Made by a program: the position numbers and the translations under genes. DNA of 64,000 nucleotides from Echinicola arenosa (lineage in GTDB: Bacteria; Bacteroidota; Bacteroidia; Cytophagales; Cyclobacteriaceae). The stretch lies in contig NZ_JACYTQ010000011.1 in the NCBI RefSeq assembly GCF_014841125.1, forward strand, positions 1-64,000. The letters are read 5' to 3'. This document shows, piece by piece, positions 35,868 to 44,837 of this stretch. The notes beneath the pieces were generated by a model, which was not told the DNA's origin, did not search any database, and was given only the letters and a program-made list of their open reading frames with translations. Positions within the stretch are counted from its first letter, which is position 1; each line of letters starts with the position of its first letter.

Positions 35868-38279
35868 ATGAAAGTTGCTATAAATAGATTAAAAGATTTT
35901 ATACCCTTTGATGAAGATACCGATAAAATAGCTGAGTTGCTTACCCAGTCTGGTCTTGAAGTAGAAGGAGTTGAGCGGTTTGAGTCTATTCCAGGTGGGC
36001 TTCGTGGTGTGGTGATTGGAGAAGTCATGACGTGCGTTCCTCATCCCAATGCTGACCGACTTAAAGTCACTACGGTGGATGTCGGTGAAGAGATAGTGCC
36101 TATTGTTTGTGGAGCTCCTAATGTAGATAAAGGCCAAAAAGTAGTCGTTGCTACTGTAGGAGCAGAATTGACTCCGGAAGGGGGAGAGCCGTTTACGATT
36201 AAGAAAGCTAAAATTAGAGGAGAGGTTTCTCAAGGGATGATCTGTGCCGAAGATGAGTTAGGGTTAGGTCAGAGCCATGATGGAATCATGGTTTTGGATA
36301 CAGATTTACCTAACGGTACACCTGCAAGTGAATATTTCGATCTAGAAGTTGGAGATGTCCTTGAAATCGGATTGACACCAAACAGGGCTGACGCTGCGTC
36401 ACACTTAGGAGTAGCCAGAGACTTGAAGGCTTTATTGAAAAAAGATGTCATTATGCCTGACGTAAGTGCGTTTAAGGTAGATAATACGTCACGGTCTGTA
36501 GAGGTGGAAGTGGAGAGTTTTAAAGATTGCCCTCGGTATGCAGGTCTAACTATTTCCAATATTAAGGTTGGGTCTTCTCCTTCTTGGTTACAGAATTACT
36601 TGAAAGCTTTGGGCTTGGAACCAATCAATAATGTGGTGGATATCACCAACTTTATTTTACATGATTTGGGTCAGCCTTTACATGCCTTTGATTTGGACCA
36701 AGTTGCTAATGATAAGATCATAGTGAAGAAGTTGCCTAAGGATACTCCTTTTGTTACCCTTGACGAGAAGGAAAGGAAGTTGACAGGTGAAGAATTGATG
36801 ATTTGTGATGAAAACCATGGCTTATGCATTGCGGGGATTTTTGGAGGTAAAGGTTCTGGGGTAAGTGATCAGACTACCTCTATCTTTCTTGAGAGTGCTT
36901 ATTTCTCCCCGGATGTGATCAGGAAAGGAAGCCAAGTTCATGGTATTAAAACAGATGCTTCTTTCCGATTTGAGAGAGGTACTGATCCCAATATGCCTTT
37001 ATTTGCCTTGAAGAGGGCCGCTATTTTAATCAAAGAAATTGCTGGTGGTGAGGTGACCTCTGAGGTAGTGGACTTGTATCCTGTCCCAGTTTCAGACTTC
37101 GAGATTGATGTGAAATATGCTCATATTGATCGATTGATTGGGAAGCATATTCCTAAGGAAATGGTGAAGGAGATTTTAGAAAACTTAGAGATCAAAGTTG
37201 CTAATGAGTCGGAAGAAGGGTTCAAAGCGATAGTGAAGCCATACAGGGTGGATGTGACCAGGGAGGCTGATATTATTGAAGAAGTACTCAGGATCTATGG
37301 CTTTGAAAATGTACTGCTATCCGAAACTTATGAAGCAGGTTTCTTGGCAGAACATCCTGCAAAAGACTCCAATAAGTTGCAATACAGGACTTCCGAACTA
37401 CTTTCAGGAATGGGATTCCATGAGATTATGACTAACTCCCTGACCAAGCCATCTTATGCCGAGAAATCAGGATTCCTGAATGTCGAAGAGAATGTGGAGA
37501 TTTACAACAAGCTAAGTGAAGACCTAGGGGTGATGAGGCAGACCTTGTTGTTCACAGGTTTGGAAGTATTGGCTCACAACATCAATAGGAGGCAAAAAGA
37601 CCTGAAACTCTTTGAATTTGGGACAGCTTATTTCAGGGAGGAAGAAGGTTACAGAGAAGAAAAACACTTGTCTTTGTTTTTGACTGGAGATAAGGCGGCA
37701 GAAAGCTGGTTGGAACCCTCCAAGCCTGTTGGTTTTTCTGATCTTTACACTATTGTGGAGCGTCTTTTGGACAAGTTGAACATTGGTTTGCCCAACGTAG
37801 AGATCATTCATGAAGCACCTTTTGAGTATGCCTTAAAGCTGACCCTAGGGGAAAAAGAAATTGGGAAAGTGGGTGTTCTATCATCAAAAATCACCAAATT
37901 GGTAGAGGTGAAGCAAGAAGTGTTTTTTGCGGAATTGCGTTGGGATTACTTGCTAAAGAAAGCCAGTGGTCTAAAGCAATATCAAGAGATTTCGAAATTC
38001 CCAGAGGTGAGAAGAGACTTGTCTTTGGTGATCGATAAAGAGGTTTCTTTTGATACGGTTAAAAAAGTAGCAGAAAAGGCAGGAGGCAAGCTTTTGAACC
38101 ATATTGGTGTGTTTGATGTGTATCAGGGAGATAAAATTGATGCAGGTAAAAAAGCTTATGCGCTAAGTTTTTATCTTCAGGACAATAACAAGACGTTAAC
38201 CGACAAAATCATTGATCAGTCCATGAGCAGGCTGATGAAGTCTTTTGAAAAGGAGATAGGGGCTTTGATTAGAAAGTGA
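35868..38279 (+). CDS. pheT: Phenylalanine-tRNA ligase beta subunit
   Basis: Non-catalytic and editing subunit of the (alpha-beta)2 enzyme (803 aa). In order: N-terminal segment, a tRNA-binding (EMAP-like) domain (about 40-150, HPNADRLKVTTVDVG), B3/B4 editing domain (about 215-385), B5 domain (about 410-480), the synthetase-like core, and a C-terminal anticodon-binding FDX-ACB domain (about 708-802, SKFPEVRRDLSLVID). Length is normal. The alpha subunit gene pheS is not in the window, so the pair is split. It overlaps no neighbour; the next gene begins four bases later. Confidence 0.96.
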   Translation: MKVAINRLKDFIPFDEDTDKIAELLTQSGLEVEGVERFESIPGGLRGVVIGEVMTCVPHPNADRLKVTTVDVGEEIVPIVCGAPNVDKGQKVVVATVGAELTPEGGEPFTIKKAKIRGEVSQGMICAEDELGLGQSHDGIMVLDTDLPNGTPASEYFDLEVGDVLEIGLTPNRADAASHLGVARDLKALLKKDVIMPDVSAFKVDNTSRSVEVEVESFKDCPRYAGLTISNIKVGSSPSWLQNYLKALGLEPINNVVDITNFILHDLGQPLHAFDLDQVANDKIIVKKLPKDTPFVTLDEKERKLTGEELMICDENHGLCIAGIFGGKGSGVSDQTTSIFLESAYFSPDVIRKGSQVHGIKTDASFRFERGTDPNMPLFALKRAAILIKEIAGGEVTSEVVDLYPVPVSDFEIDVKYAHIDRLIGKHIPKEMVKEILENLEIKVANESEEGFKAIVKPYRVDVTREADIIEEVLRIYGFENVLLSETYEAGFLAEHPAKDSNKLQYRTSELLSGMGFHEIMTNSLTKPSYAEKSGFLNVEENVEIYNKLSEDLGVMRQTLLFTGLEVLAHNINRRQKDLKLFEFGTAYFREEEGYREEKHLSLFLTGDKAAESWLEPSKPVGFSDLYTIVERLLDKLNIGLPNVEIIHEAPFEYALKLTLGEKEIGKVGVLSSKITKLVEVKQEVFFAELRWDYLLKKASGLKQYQEISKFPEVRRDLSLVIDKEVSFDTVKKVAEKAGGKLLNHIGVFDVYQGDKIDAGKKAYALSFYLQDNNKTLTDKIIDQSMSRLMKSFEKEIGALIRK

Positions 38280-38283
38280 TAAA

Positions 38284-38568
38284 ATGATCCACGAGGAACT
38301 CCAAAATTTGCAACAACTGGCCAACAGGGTCACCAAAAAGATCGAACAGCTAGAGCTGGAAAACCAGTCTCTGAGAGATCAATTGGGTGGCATGAGACTG
38401 GAAATTCAAGAAAAAGAGGTCTCTCTGGAGCATTTTAAAAATCAAATTAAAATTAGTAAAATTGTAAACAACATACCGGTAGAAAATTTAGAGTCTGCTG
38501 AATTGCGCAATAGAATAAATAATTATATAAAGGAAATTGATAAAATAATTACTTACCTGTCTGAATAA
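38284..38568 (+). CDS. Small coiled-coil protein, possibly ZapB-like
   Basis: Short protein (94 aa) that is almost all one long coiled coil (residues about 1-70) with Leu/Gln/Glu heptads; no motif of an enzyme. It starts four bases after pheT and ends one base before zapA, so the three form one operon. Position and structure fit a ZapB-type partner of ZapA in Z-ring assembly, which is inference. Confidence 0.7.
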   Translation: MIHEELQNLQQLANRVTKKIEQLELENQSLRDQLGGMRLEIQEKEVSLEHFKNQIKISKIVNNIPVENLESAELRNRINNYIKEIDKIITYLSE

Positions 38569-38569
38569 T

Positions 38570-38854
38570 ATGGATACGCTTTCAATAAAAATTAAAATTG
38601 GAGATAGGGAATACCCTATGAAAGTGAAAGCGGAGGATGAAGCGAAAATCAGACGGGCGGGGAAATTAATCAATGACAAACTTAAAAGATATAGAGAAGA
38701 ATTTGGTTTGGATGACAGGCAAGACCTGTTGGCAATGGTAGCATTTGACTGTATGGTGGAGGCCATGGAGGCGAACGAGGTGAGCTCTGAAGATAGCGAA
38801 CAGATTTCAGCTACCCTTTCTACGATTAACAACCAATTAAAATCCATATTGTAA
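38570..38854 (+). CDS. zapA: Cell division protein ZapA
   Basis: FtsZ-ring stabilising protein (94 aa). The N-terminal SIKIKIGDREYPMKVKAEDE resembles ZapA, with RRAGKLINDKLKRY following and a helical C-terminus. It is one base after the coiled-coil gene. Confidence 0.85.
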   Translation: MDTLSIKIKIGDREYPMKVKAEDEAKIRRAGKLINDKLKRYREEFGLDDRQDLLAMVAFDCMVEAMEANEVSSEDSEQISATLSTINNQLKSIL

Positions 38855-38921
38855 CTATTGTTTGCAAAGCGGGGGCAATATCTTTCCGTCCGGTAGGTCT
38901 TTTTATTAACCTAAAATACCG

Positions 38922-40487
38922 ATGGGAATAACATTATACATTATCATTGCAGGCGTAGTAGGCCTTGCACTTGGGGCATTGATGGTTGGTTTCTTCATGA
39001 AGAAAGACAACCTCAAAATAGAGCAGGAAGCTCAGGAAAAAGCAAAGAGCCTCTTGAGAGAGGCAGAACTTACTGCTGAATCAGTTAAAAAGGATAAGAT
39101 TCTTGAGGCCAAGGAAAAATACCTGAAACTAAAGGCCGACTTTGAAGAGGAGGTTAATAAGAAGAAAAATATCCTCATCACCAATGAAGGTAAACTAAAG
39201 CAAAGAGAGCAGATTCTTTCTAAAGAGATGGAACAGATCAAGCGAAAGGAAGCTGAGCTTGATAGCAAAAAGGAAAATCTCAATGCACAATTACATTCAG
39301 TTCAAGTTAAAAAAGAAGAGCTTGACCGGGTAACCAACCAGCGTATCTCAGACTTGGAAAAGGTAGCCCTCTTAACAAAAGAAGAAGCCAGAGACCAGTT
39401 GGTAGTAATGCTGAAGGATGAAGCGCATACCAAGGCTTCTTCCCATATCAAGGACATTTTGGACCAAGCAAAACTTAGCGCTACCAAACAAGCGAAAAAG
39501 ATTGTTCTGGATACCATTCAAAGAACTGCCACTGAACATGCTATTGAAAATTGTGTTTCTATTTTCAATATAGAAAGCGATGATATCAAAGGAAAGATCA
39601 TTGGAAGGGAAGGTCGTAACATCCGTGCTTTGGAGTCTGCCACTGGTGTTGAGATTGTTGTGGATGATACGCCTGAGGCTATCATTATCTCTGGTTTTGA
39701 TCCAGTTAGAAGGGAGATTGCAAGACTTTCGTTGCATAGGTTGGTTCAAGATGGGAGAATTCACCCTGCCAGGATTGAGGAGGTAGTGGCCAAGACAGAG
39801 AAGAATATTGAAGAAGAAATTGTGGAGATTGGTGAAAGAACCTGTATTGATCTTGGGGTTCATGGCTTGCACCCCGAATTGATCAGAATGGTTGGTAGAA
39901 TGCGTTTCCGGTCTTCTTATGGTCAGAACCTACTACAGCACTCCAGAGAAGTAGCCAAACTTTGTGCTACCATGGCTGCAGAGATGGGTTTGAATGCCAA
40001 GTTGGCTAAAAGAGCAGGCCTGCTGCATGATATTGGCAAGGTCTATCCCGAGGAGGCTGAACTGCCACACGCTATCTTGGGTATGGAATTGGCCAAGAAG
40101 TACAAGGAGAATCCAGAGGTTTGTAATGCCATTGGAGCCCACCATGATGAGATTGAAATGACTTCAATGATCTCACCTATTGTTCAAGCATCAGATGCTA
40201 TTTCTGGTTCAAGACCAGGAGCCAGGAGAGAGATAATGGATAGTTATATCAAGAGGTTGAAAGACTTGGAAGATTTAGCATTGAGCTTTGACGGGGTAAA
40301 TAAGTGCTTTGCAATGCAGGCTGGACGTGAGTTGAGGGTATTGGTGGATGCTGAAAATGTAGATGATACTACAGCTGGAAAGCTTTCTTTTGACATCTCT
40401 CAGAAGATTGAAAAAGAAATGCAATACCCAGGGCAAATCAAAGTTACTGTGATCAGAGAAATGAGAGCTGTTAACTACGCTAAGTAA
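38922..40487 (+). CDS. rny: Ribonuclease Y
   Basis: Membrane-anchored endoribonuclease of mRNA decay (521 aa). An N-terminal transmembrane helix (4-26) precedes a long coiled coil (about 30-205), a KH domain ([18 protein letters not shown]) and an HD domain with LLHDIGKV (HD at about 369-370) and AHHDE. Length and order are those of RNase Y. The gene ends at a long-stem terminator. Confidence 0.97.
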   Translation: MGITLYIIIAGVVGLALGALMVGFFMKKDNLKIEQEAQEKAKSLLREAELTAESVKKDKILEAKEKYLKLKADFEEEVNKKKNILITNEGKLKQREQILSKEMEQIKRKEAELDSKKENLNAQLHSVQVKKEELDRVTNQRISDLEKVALLTKEEARDQLVVMLKDEAHTKASSHIKDILDQAKLSATKQAKKIVLDTIQRTATEHAIENCVSIFNIESDDIKGKIIGREGRNIRALESATGVEIVVDDTPEAIIISGFDPVRREIARLSLHRLVQDGRIHPARIEEVVAKTEKNIEEEIVEIGERTCIDLGVHGLHPELIRMVGRMRFRSSYGQNLLQHSREVAKLCATMAAEMGLNAKLAKRAGLLHDIGKVYPEEAELPHAILGMELAKKYKENPEVCNAIGAHHDEIEMTSMISPIVQASDAISGSRPGARREIMDSYIKRLKDLEDLALSFDGVNKCFAMQAGRELRVLVDAENVDDTTAGKLSFDISQKIEKEMQYPGQIKVTVIREMRAVNYAK

Positions 40488-40508
40488 CAGCTTATCGCAT
40501 AAAAAATA

Positions 40509-40567
40509 ACCACAGTTGGTTTTAAATTAAGCGTCAAACTTGATTTAAGGCGACTGTGGTTTTTTTG
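40509..40567 (+). terminator. Terminator after rny
   Basis: ACCACAGT (40509-40516) pairs with ACTGTGGT (40553-40560), separated by a 36-base arm that can itself pair in part, and followed by seven T's. Confidence 0.75.
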
Positions 40568-40691
40568 TTTTTACAATAAGGAAATTGAATAAAATTGAAA
40601 TCCTGTTTTGTTTTAAGACTTTTTTTTGGTTTCTAATTATTTGTTTTAGGGATTTTTAACTTTTTTAAACTAGTCTTTCAAAAGGTAGTGT

Positions 40692-40723
40692 TTTCATAAG
40701 AATTGCTTTAAATACTACTTTTG
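40692..40723 (+). promoter_or_regulatory. Possible promoter of the PEGA-like gene
   Basis: TTTC (40692-40695), 20 bases, TACTTTTG (40716-40723). It would give a leader of about 120 bases. Confidence 0.33.
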
Positions 40724-40850
40724 GTGTATTGTTTGGTACTGTTTGTTTACGTAGTATTACAGTATATTTCTGGACTATTTGATCTAAAAGTGTTTTTTGT
40801 TTAGGTAGTCCTAAGTTTTTGGAAAATTAACAACAACAATTTTATTTCTT

Positions 40851-41516
40851 ATGAAAAAATTATTTACCCTAATTTCATTGCTTGTATTGACTACAGCGTT
40901 AGTAAATGCCTTTGATCACAAAATGAAAATCAGTACTTCTGAGCAAGATGCCAATATTTTTGTAGATGGCCAATTAGCAGGGACAGGAAGCGTAGAATTG
41001 AAAATTGAAAAAGGAACATGTGTTAATGTTCGCGTTGAAAAGGTTGGTTTTGTAATCGAAGAACGTACTTTCTGTGACCAAAAAAATCAACCAAAACCTG
41101 GTAAAAATGAATACATTAGAATGTCTGTAGATGAAGCATTCACCGCTTCTTCAAGCTCTGATATTGCAAATGTAGACATCAGCTTAAAGCCATCCAAAGA
41201 TGAGCTTGAATCATGGCAGCTTATTTCGAGGATCATTACCTCTTATTTTGATGTGATCGAGACAACAGATAGAGAGACCGGTTACCTTAGAACTGCATGG
41301 GTAGCACAGAACTTTAATGGTTCAATAGTAAGGTCTAGGTGTATTGTGAAGTTGGGAAATACAAGTCCATTGGAATATAAGGTTAAGCTGATTAGCGAGT
41401 ACTCTAATGCCAATGGAGCAACTGTAAAAACTGATGAAGCTTTTAAAGAATGGGAGAGAATCCTAAGAAAATATGAGGGGCTGATCCCAGAGATGCAATC
41501 TAGGGTTGGAAGGTAA
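40851..41516 (+). CDS. Exported protein with an N-terminal PEGA-like domain
   Basis: Exported protein (221 aa) with a signal peptide (1-20, ending VNA). Residues about 24-80 resemble a PEGA-type beta domain (ISTSEQDANIFVDGQLAG, then KIEKGTCVNVRVEKVGF). The second half carries a helical stretch and a YFDVIETTDRETGYLRTAW segment of unknown role. No enzyme motif is seen. It is a single gene with its own terminator. Confidence 0.75.
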   Translation: MKKLFTLISLLVLTTALVNAFDHKMKISTSEQDANIFVDGQLAGTGSVELKIEKGTCVNVRVEKVGFVIEERTFCDQKNQPKPGKNEYIRMSVDEAFTASSSSDIANVDISLKPSKDELESWQLISRIITSYFDVIETTDRETGYLRTAWVAQNFNGSIVRSRCIVKLGNTSPLEYKVKLISEYSNANGATVKTDEAFKEWERILRKYEGLIPEMQSRVGR

Positions 41517-41531
41517 TTATTATTTGTTCAT

Positions 41532-41571
41532 AAAAAAGGCTGCCAAAATTTGATTTTGGCAGCCTTTTTTC
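41532..41571. terminator. Bidirectional terminator between the PEGA-like and OmpA genes
   Basis: AAAAAAGGCTGCCAAA, loop ATTTGAT, TTTGGCAGCC and TTTTTT. Symmetric A- and T-tracts and the convergent neighbours make it bidirectional. Confidence 0.9.
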
Positions 41572-41588
41572 TTTTGTTGATAATGAGT

Positions 41589-42260
41589 TTATATGTTTTG
41601 CAATTCGCCATTTTCGGCTTTTTCAACAAGCTCTTCATTGGCTGTTATGGCAACTTCAACTCTGCGATTTTCCGCTCTTCCAGCATCTGAATCATTTGAC
41701 GCAACGGGCATTGATTCTCCATGCCCTACCGTAGTCAATCTAGCTCCATCGATACCTTGCATTTTTAAATAGTTGGCCACAGAGTTAGCTCTTTTAACAG
41801 ATAATTCTTGGTTATAATCTTCGCTGCCTTTGCTGTCAGTATGACCATCGATCATGATATTGGTATCAGGGTAATCATTCAAGATTTTGGCTAATTTCAT
41901 CACGTTTTCCTGTGCTTCAGGAGTTAACTGATAAGAGTCAAAGCCATATAAAATTCCTGAGTCAAATGTTAGTTGGATGCCTTCTCCTACACGTTCAACT
42001 TTGGCATCCTCAAGCTCTTCCATTTCTTTGGCTTGTTTGTCCATATATTTACCTATGGCTGCCCCAGCCGCACCCCCAACAGCTGCTCCTATTACGGCAC
42101 CTGCAGCAGTATTGCCTTTTTTAGATCCGATTAAACCACCGATGGCTCCACCGGCACCTCCGCCAATAGCGGCTCCTTTACCTGTATTGCTCCAGTCGGC
42201 ACAGCCAAATAAGATGGCTGTACTCAATACTATCCCGAGTACTGATTTTAAAGTTTTCAT
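41589..42260 (-). CDS. Glycine-zipper OmpA-family lipoprotein
   Basis: Outer-membrane lipoprotein (223 aa) with a lipobox (LFGC, Cys20). A glycine-zipper segment (about 27-70, with GGGAGGAIGGLIGSKKG) is followed by an OmpA-like peptidoglycan-binding domain: IMIDGHTDSKGSEDYNQELS (136-155), SVKRANSVANYL, and GHGESMPVASNDSDAGRAENRRVE. It anchors envelope to cell wall by the family role. It is ten bases downstream of an unknown gene on the same strand. Confidence 0.9.
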   Translation of the reverse strand: MKTLKSVLGIVLSTAILFGCADWSNTGKGAAIGGGAGGAIGGLIGSKKGNTAAGAVIGAAVGGAAGAAIGKYMDKQAKEMEELEDAKVERVGEGIQLTFDSGILYGFDSYQLTPEAQENVMKLAKILNDYPDTNIMIDGHTDSKGSEDYNQELSVKRANSVANYLKMQGIDGARLTTVGHGESMPVASNDSDAGRAENRRVEVAITANEELVEKAENGELQNI

Positions 42261-42270
42261 TTGTAAAAGT

Positions 42271-43038
42271 TTATAGTTGATTTAAGTTTTCAAACCCTTC
42301 ATGAATTTTTGATATTGCATCAAATGACTCATCAAGGTTAACTACACCTTTGCCAAATTTGTGCCAAAGTCCATCCCCGCAGTCTATGTACTGACCACGT
42401 TTTTTAGGTGTAGAGTCCGAAGCAACCTCATAGTCATAATCAGGAAGGTATATGAAAGCCAGTAGTTTACGGCTTTCTTCCCAGTCTAATTCAGTTATCT
42501 GGTCATTGATTTCAACTATTACTTTTCTTACCGAAAATTTTACAGTTAATACATAGTTTGTGACAGTTTCTTTATCTATGGATCGGTATCTGATGGTCAG
42601 GGGCGCTTCTTTTTGATTGACTTCATAGATTGCTTGGATAAATTCCTGTGCCAGCATGTGCCATTCATCTTGGTTAGTAGGGATACTGCGGGAGATTTTT
42701 CCGTGAAGATCTTTAGCAAAGATTCTTATTCCACCGTCTTCATCTAAGTCTCGCTTGTTTGACCACTTGGTGTTTGCGTAAAGCGTTTTGAATGGCTGCT
42801 CCCATACTTTAGGGACTTCCCCTAAAAAGTCATAGTCATCCTCTAGCGTAAAGCCTTCCGAAATGATTTCTTCCTCGGATAGTTCTTCTCTGTCGGTGTA
42901 ATGAACAGTAAATTGCGTATTGATAAAGTCCCTTTCAAAACTAATCTTAAGCTTAAAAATATGACTAAATGGAGGTGGAATGACACCAGATTCGAAATCT
43001 ATTTCAATTCTTTTAATATCGTCGGATTTAAGGAGCAT
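42271..43038 (-). CDS. Protein of unknown function
   Basis: Soluble protein (255 aa), no signal peptide or membrane segment. I do not recognise the family. It is beta-rich, with acidic clusters and conserved-looking pieces such as GLWHKFGKGVVNLDESF near the C-terminus. Ten bases separate it from the OmpA lipoprotein, so they may share a transcript. It is divergent from the 2OG-Fe(II) oxygenase gene. Confidence 0.65.
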   Translation of the reverse strand: MLLKSDDIKRIEIDFESGVIPPPFSHIFKLKISFERDFINTQFTVHYTDREELSEEEIISEGFTLEDDYDFLGEVPKVWEQPFKTLYANTKWSNKRDLDEDGGIRIFAKDLHGKISRSIPTNQDEWHMLAQEFIQAIYEVNQKEAPLTIRYRSIDKETVTNYVLTVKFSVRKVIVEINDQITELDWEESRKLLAFIYLPDYDYEVASDSTPKKRGQYIDCGDGLWHKFGKGVVNLDESFDAISKIHEGFENLNQL

Positions 43039-43096
43039 TTTATATGTTTCTTAGTGAAGATTTTAATTGAGTGGTTATCTACTCAATATTTCCGTA

Positions 43097-43136
43097 CAAA
43101 ATTATGGTTTTCTAGAAAATTATTGACGTATTTTTG
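43097..43136. promoter_or_regulatory. Divergent promoter region with palindrome
   Basis: TAATTTTG on the minus strand (43097-43104) and TATTTTTG on the plus strand (43129-43136) are -7-like boxes pointing away from each other. Between them TTTTCTAGAAAA (43108-43119) is a perfect 12-base palindrome. This suits a regulator binding between two divergent promoters; binding is not shown. Confidence 0.45.
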
Positions 43137-43153
43137 CCGCTAAAATATCCAGC

Positions 43154-43765
43154 ATGGAAAACGAGTTTGAGTTAATAGCAAACCAACTGTATGAGAAAGG
43201 ATGGTGCATTACTGACCACTTTATTTCAGACGACTTTAGAAAGGAATTATTGCAAGAGCAACAAGATATCCTTTCTCACGGGCAGTTTCGATTGGCTGGT
43301 GTCGGTAAGGGCGATAACTTTAAGGTCAAGACAGAGATTCGTAGTGATAAGGTGTTTTGGATGGATCATACCTCTCTGACACTATTGCAGACAAAATATT
43401 GGGAGCTAATGTCTGCGTTAAGCAGGGCAGTTAACCAGCGTTGTTTTTTAGGATTAAGGTCTTTTGAAGCGCACTTTGCGATGTATCCTCCTGGATCTTT
43501 TTATTTAAGGCACCTTGATCAATTTCAGAATGTGAAGTATAGGGTAGTTACCGTAATACTTTATTTGAATGATGAATGGACAGAGAAAGATGGAGGCGCT
43601 TTGAGGATGTACCTGCCAATGGAAGAGGGAGAAGAAAAACTGGATGTTTATCCCAAAGGAGGAAGGCTAGTGGTCTTTTTGAGTGGGGAAATTCCCCATG
43701 AAGTTTTGACCACTAATAAAGAGAGAATAAGTATTACTGGCTGGTTCAGGGACATTGAATATTGA
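43154..43765 (+). CDS. 2-oxoglutarate/Fe(II)-dependent oxygenase (prolyl-hydroxylase-like)
   Basis: Cytoplasmic oxygenase (203 aa). The HxD...H iron triad can be assigned as H120, D122 and H182 with R191 in ERISITGWF binding 2-oxoglutarate. PPGSFYLRHLDQFQN and PHEVLTTNKERISI are typical of the P4Hc/SM-20 group, which includes proline hydroxylases. The target protein or small molecule is unknown. A bidirectional terminator follows. Confidence 0.87.
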   Translation: MENEFELIANQLYEKGWCITDHFISDDFRKELLQEQQDILSHGQFRLAGVGKGDNFKVKTEIRSDKVFWMDHTSLTLLQTKYWELMSALSRAVNQRCFLGLRSFEAHFAMYPPGSFYLRHLDQFQNVKYRVVTVILYLNDEWTEKDGGALRMYLPMEEGEEKLDVYPKGGRLVVFLSGEIPHEVLTTNKERISITGWFRDIEY

Positions 43766-43779
43766 AATGATGCCAAACA

Positions 43780-43813
43780 AAATCGCCATCCAATTTCAAT
43801 TGGATGGCGATTT
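43780..43813. terminator. Bidirectional terminator between the oxygenase and sucD genes
   Basis: AAATCGCCATCCAATT and AATTGGATGGCGATTT form a perfect stem of up to 16 pairs around a tiny loop (43796-43797, so the top pairs would open). T-tract is short. Confidence 0.72.
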
Positions 43814-43833
43814 GAATTTGTTTTAAGCAAGGC

Positions 43834-44715
43834 TTAAGCTTTTACATTAAGTGCTTTGGCCATCACGTCTCCGATTTCAGCTGGAGATTCTGCTACGTGA
43901 ATACCATTTTCTCTCATGATTCTCATCTTAGCTTCAGCTGTATCATCAGCTCCACCTATGATGGCTCCAGCGTGTCCCATTCTTCGGCCTGGAGGTGCAG
44001 TTTGGCCTGCTATAAAGCCAACTACAGGTTTTTTATTACCGTCTTCTTTGATCCATCTAGCGGCCTCAGCTTCATAGTTGCCACCAATTTCACCAATCAT
44101 TACGATTGCGTCAGTTTCAGGGTCTTCCATCAACAATTGTACGGCTTCTTTAGTAGATGTACCGATGATTGGGTCACCACCAATCCCGATGGCAGTAGAA
44201 ACACCTAAGCCAGACTTGGCAATTTGGTCGGCTGCCTCATAAGTTAATGTACCGGATTTTGACACGATACCAACTCTTCCGTGCTTAAAGACAAAACCAG
44301 GCATGATTCCTACCTTAGCTTCTCCAGGGGTGATAACACCTGGACAGTTAGGGCCAATTAGGGTAGCTCCTCTTTCTTTGATATAAGGTTTGGCTACCAT
44401 CATATCTTTAACTGGAATGCCTTCAGTGATGGCGATGATAACTTTAATGCCTGCATCAGCAGCTTCCATGATGGCGTCAGCAGCAAAAGCTGGTGGTACA
44501 AATATAATGGATGTATCTGCCTCAGTTGCTTTTACAGCCTCTTCTACTGAATTGAATACTGGCTTTCCCAAATGAGTACTGCCCCCTTTACCAGGAGTAA
44601 CACCTCCTACTAAGTTAGTACCATACTCAATCATTTGCTGTGCGTGGAAAGAACCTTCAGATCCAGTAAAACCCTGGACGATTACTTTAGAATCTTTATT
44701 TACTAAAACACTCAT
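43834..44715 (-). CDS. sucD: Succinyl-CoA ligase (ADP-forming) alpha subunit
   Basis: TCA-cycle enzyme subunit (293 aa). N-terminal CoA-binding [15 protein letters not shown] (14-28), [20 protein letters not shown] (121-140) and the phosphohistidine H248 in [13 protein letters not shown] are present. I chose ATG 44715, where the protein begins [15 protein letters not shown]; an in-frame upstream ATG at 44742 adds nine residues that overlap the promoter. sucC is not in the window. Promoter boxes are at 44740-44769. Confidence 0.96.
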   Translation of the reverse strand: MSVLVNKDSKVIVQGFTGSEGSFHAQQMIEYGTNLVGGVTPGKGGSTHLGKPVFNSVEEAVKATEADTSIIFVPPAFAADAIMEAADAGIKVIIAITEGIPVKDMMVAKPYIKERGATLIGPNCPGVITPGEAKVGIMPGFVFKHGRVGIVSKSGTLTYEAADQIAKSGLGVSTAIGIGGDPIIGTSTKEAVQLLMEDPETDAIVMIGEIGGNYEAEAARWIKEDGNKKPVVGFIAGQTAPPGRRMGHAGAIIGGADDTAEAKMRIMRENGIHVAESPAEIGDVMAKALNVKA

Positions 44716-44739
44716 GATGCGATTTTTAAAGTTCGGATA

Positions 44740-44769
44740 CAAAAATAAAAGATTAAGGCCTAGTACAAA
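44740..44769 (-). promoter_or_regulatory. Promoter of sucD
   Basis: On the minus strand TTTG (44766-44769), 18 bases, TATTTTTG (44740-44747): both boxes match, and the predicted start leaves a short leader. Confidence 0.6.
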
Positions 44770-44837
44770 AAGAAAAGAGAAACAATGTCAAATTTAATTT
44801 ACTCGAACAAATTCTTTTTCTAATTTAGGTTTGCACT

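Larger units (their letters stand above)
40488..40850. other. AT-rich gap between rny and the PEGA-like gene
   Basis: It contains the rny terminator (40509-40567) and a promoter candidate for the downstream gene (40692-40723). No gene or structured RNA is recognised in the rest. Confidence 0.6.
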
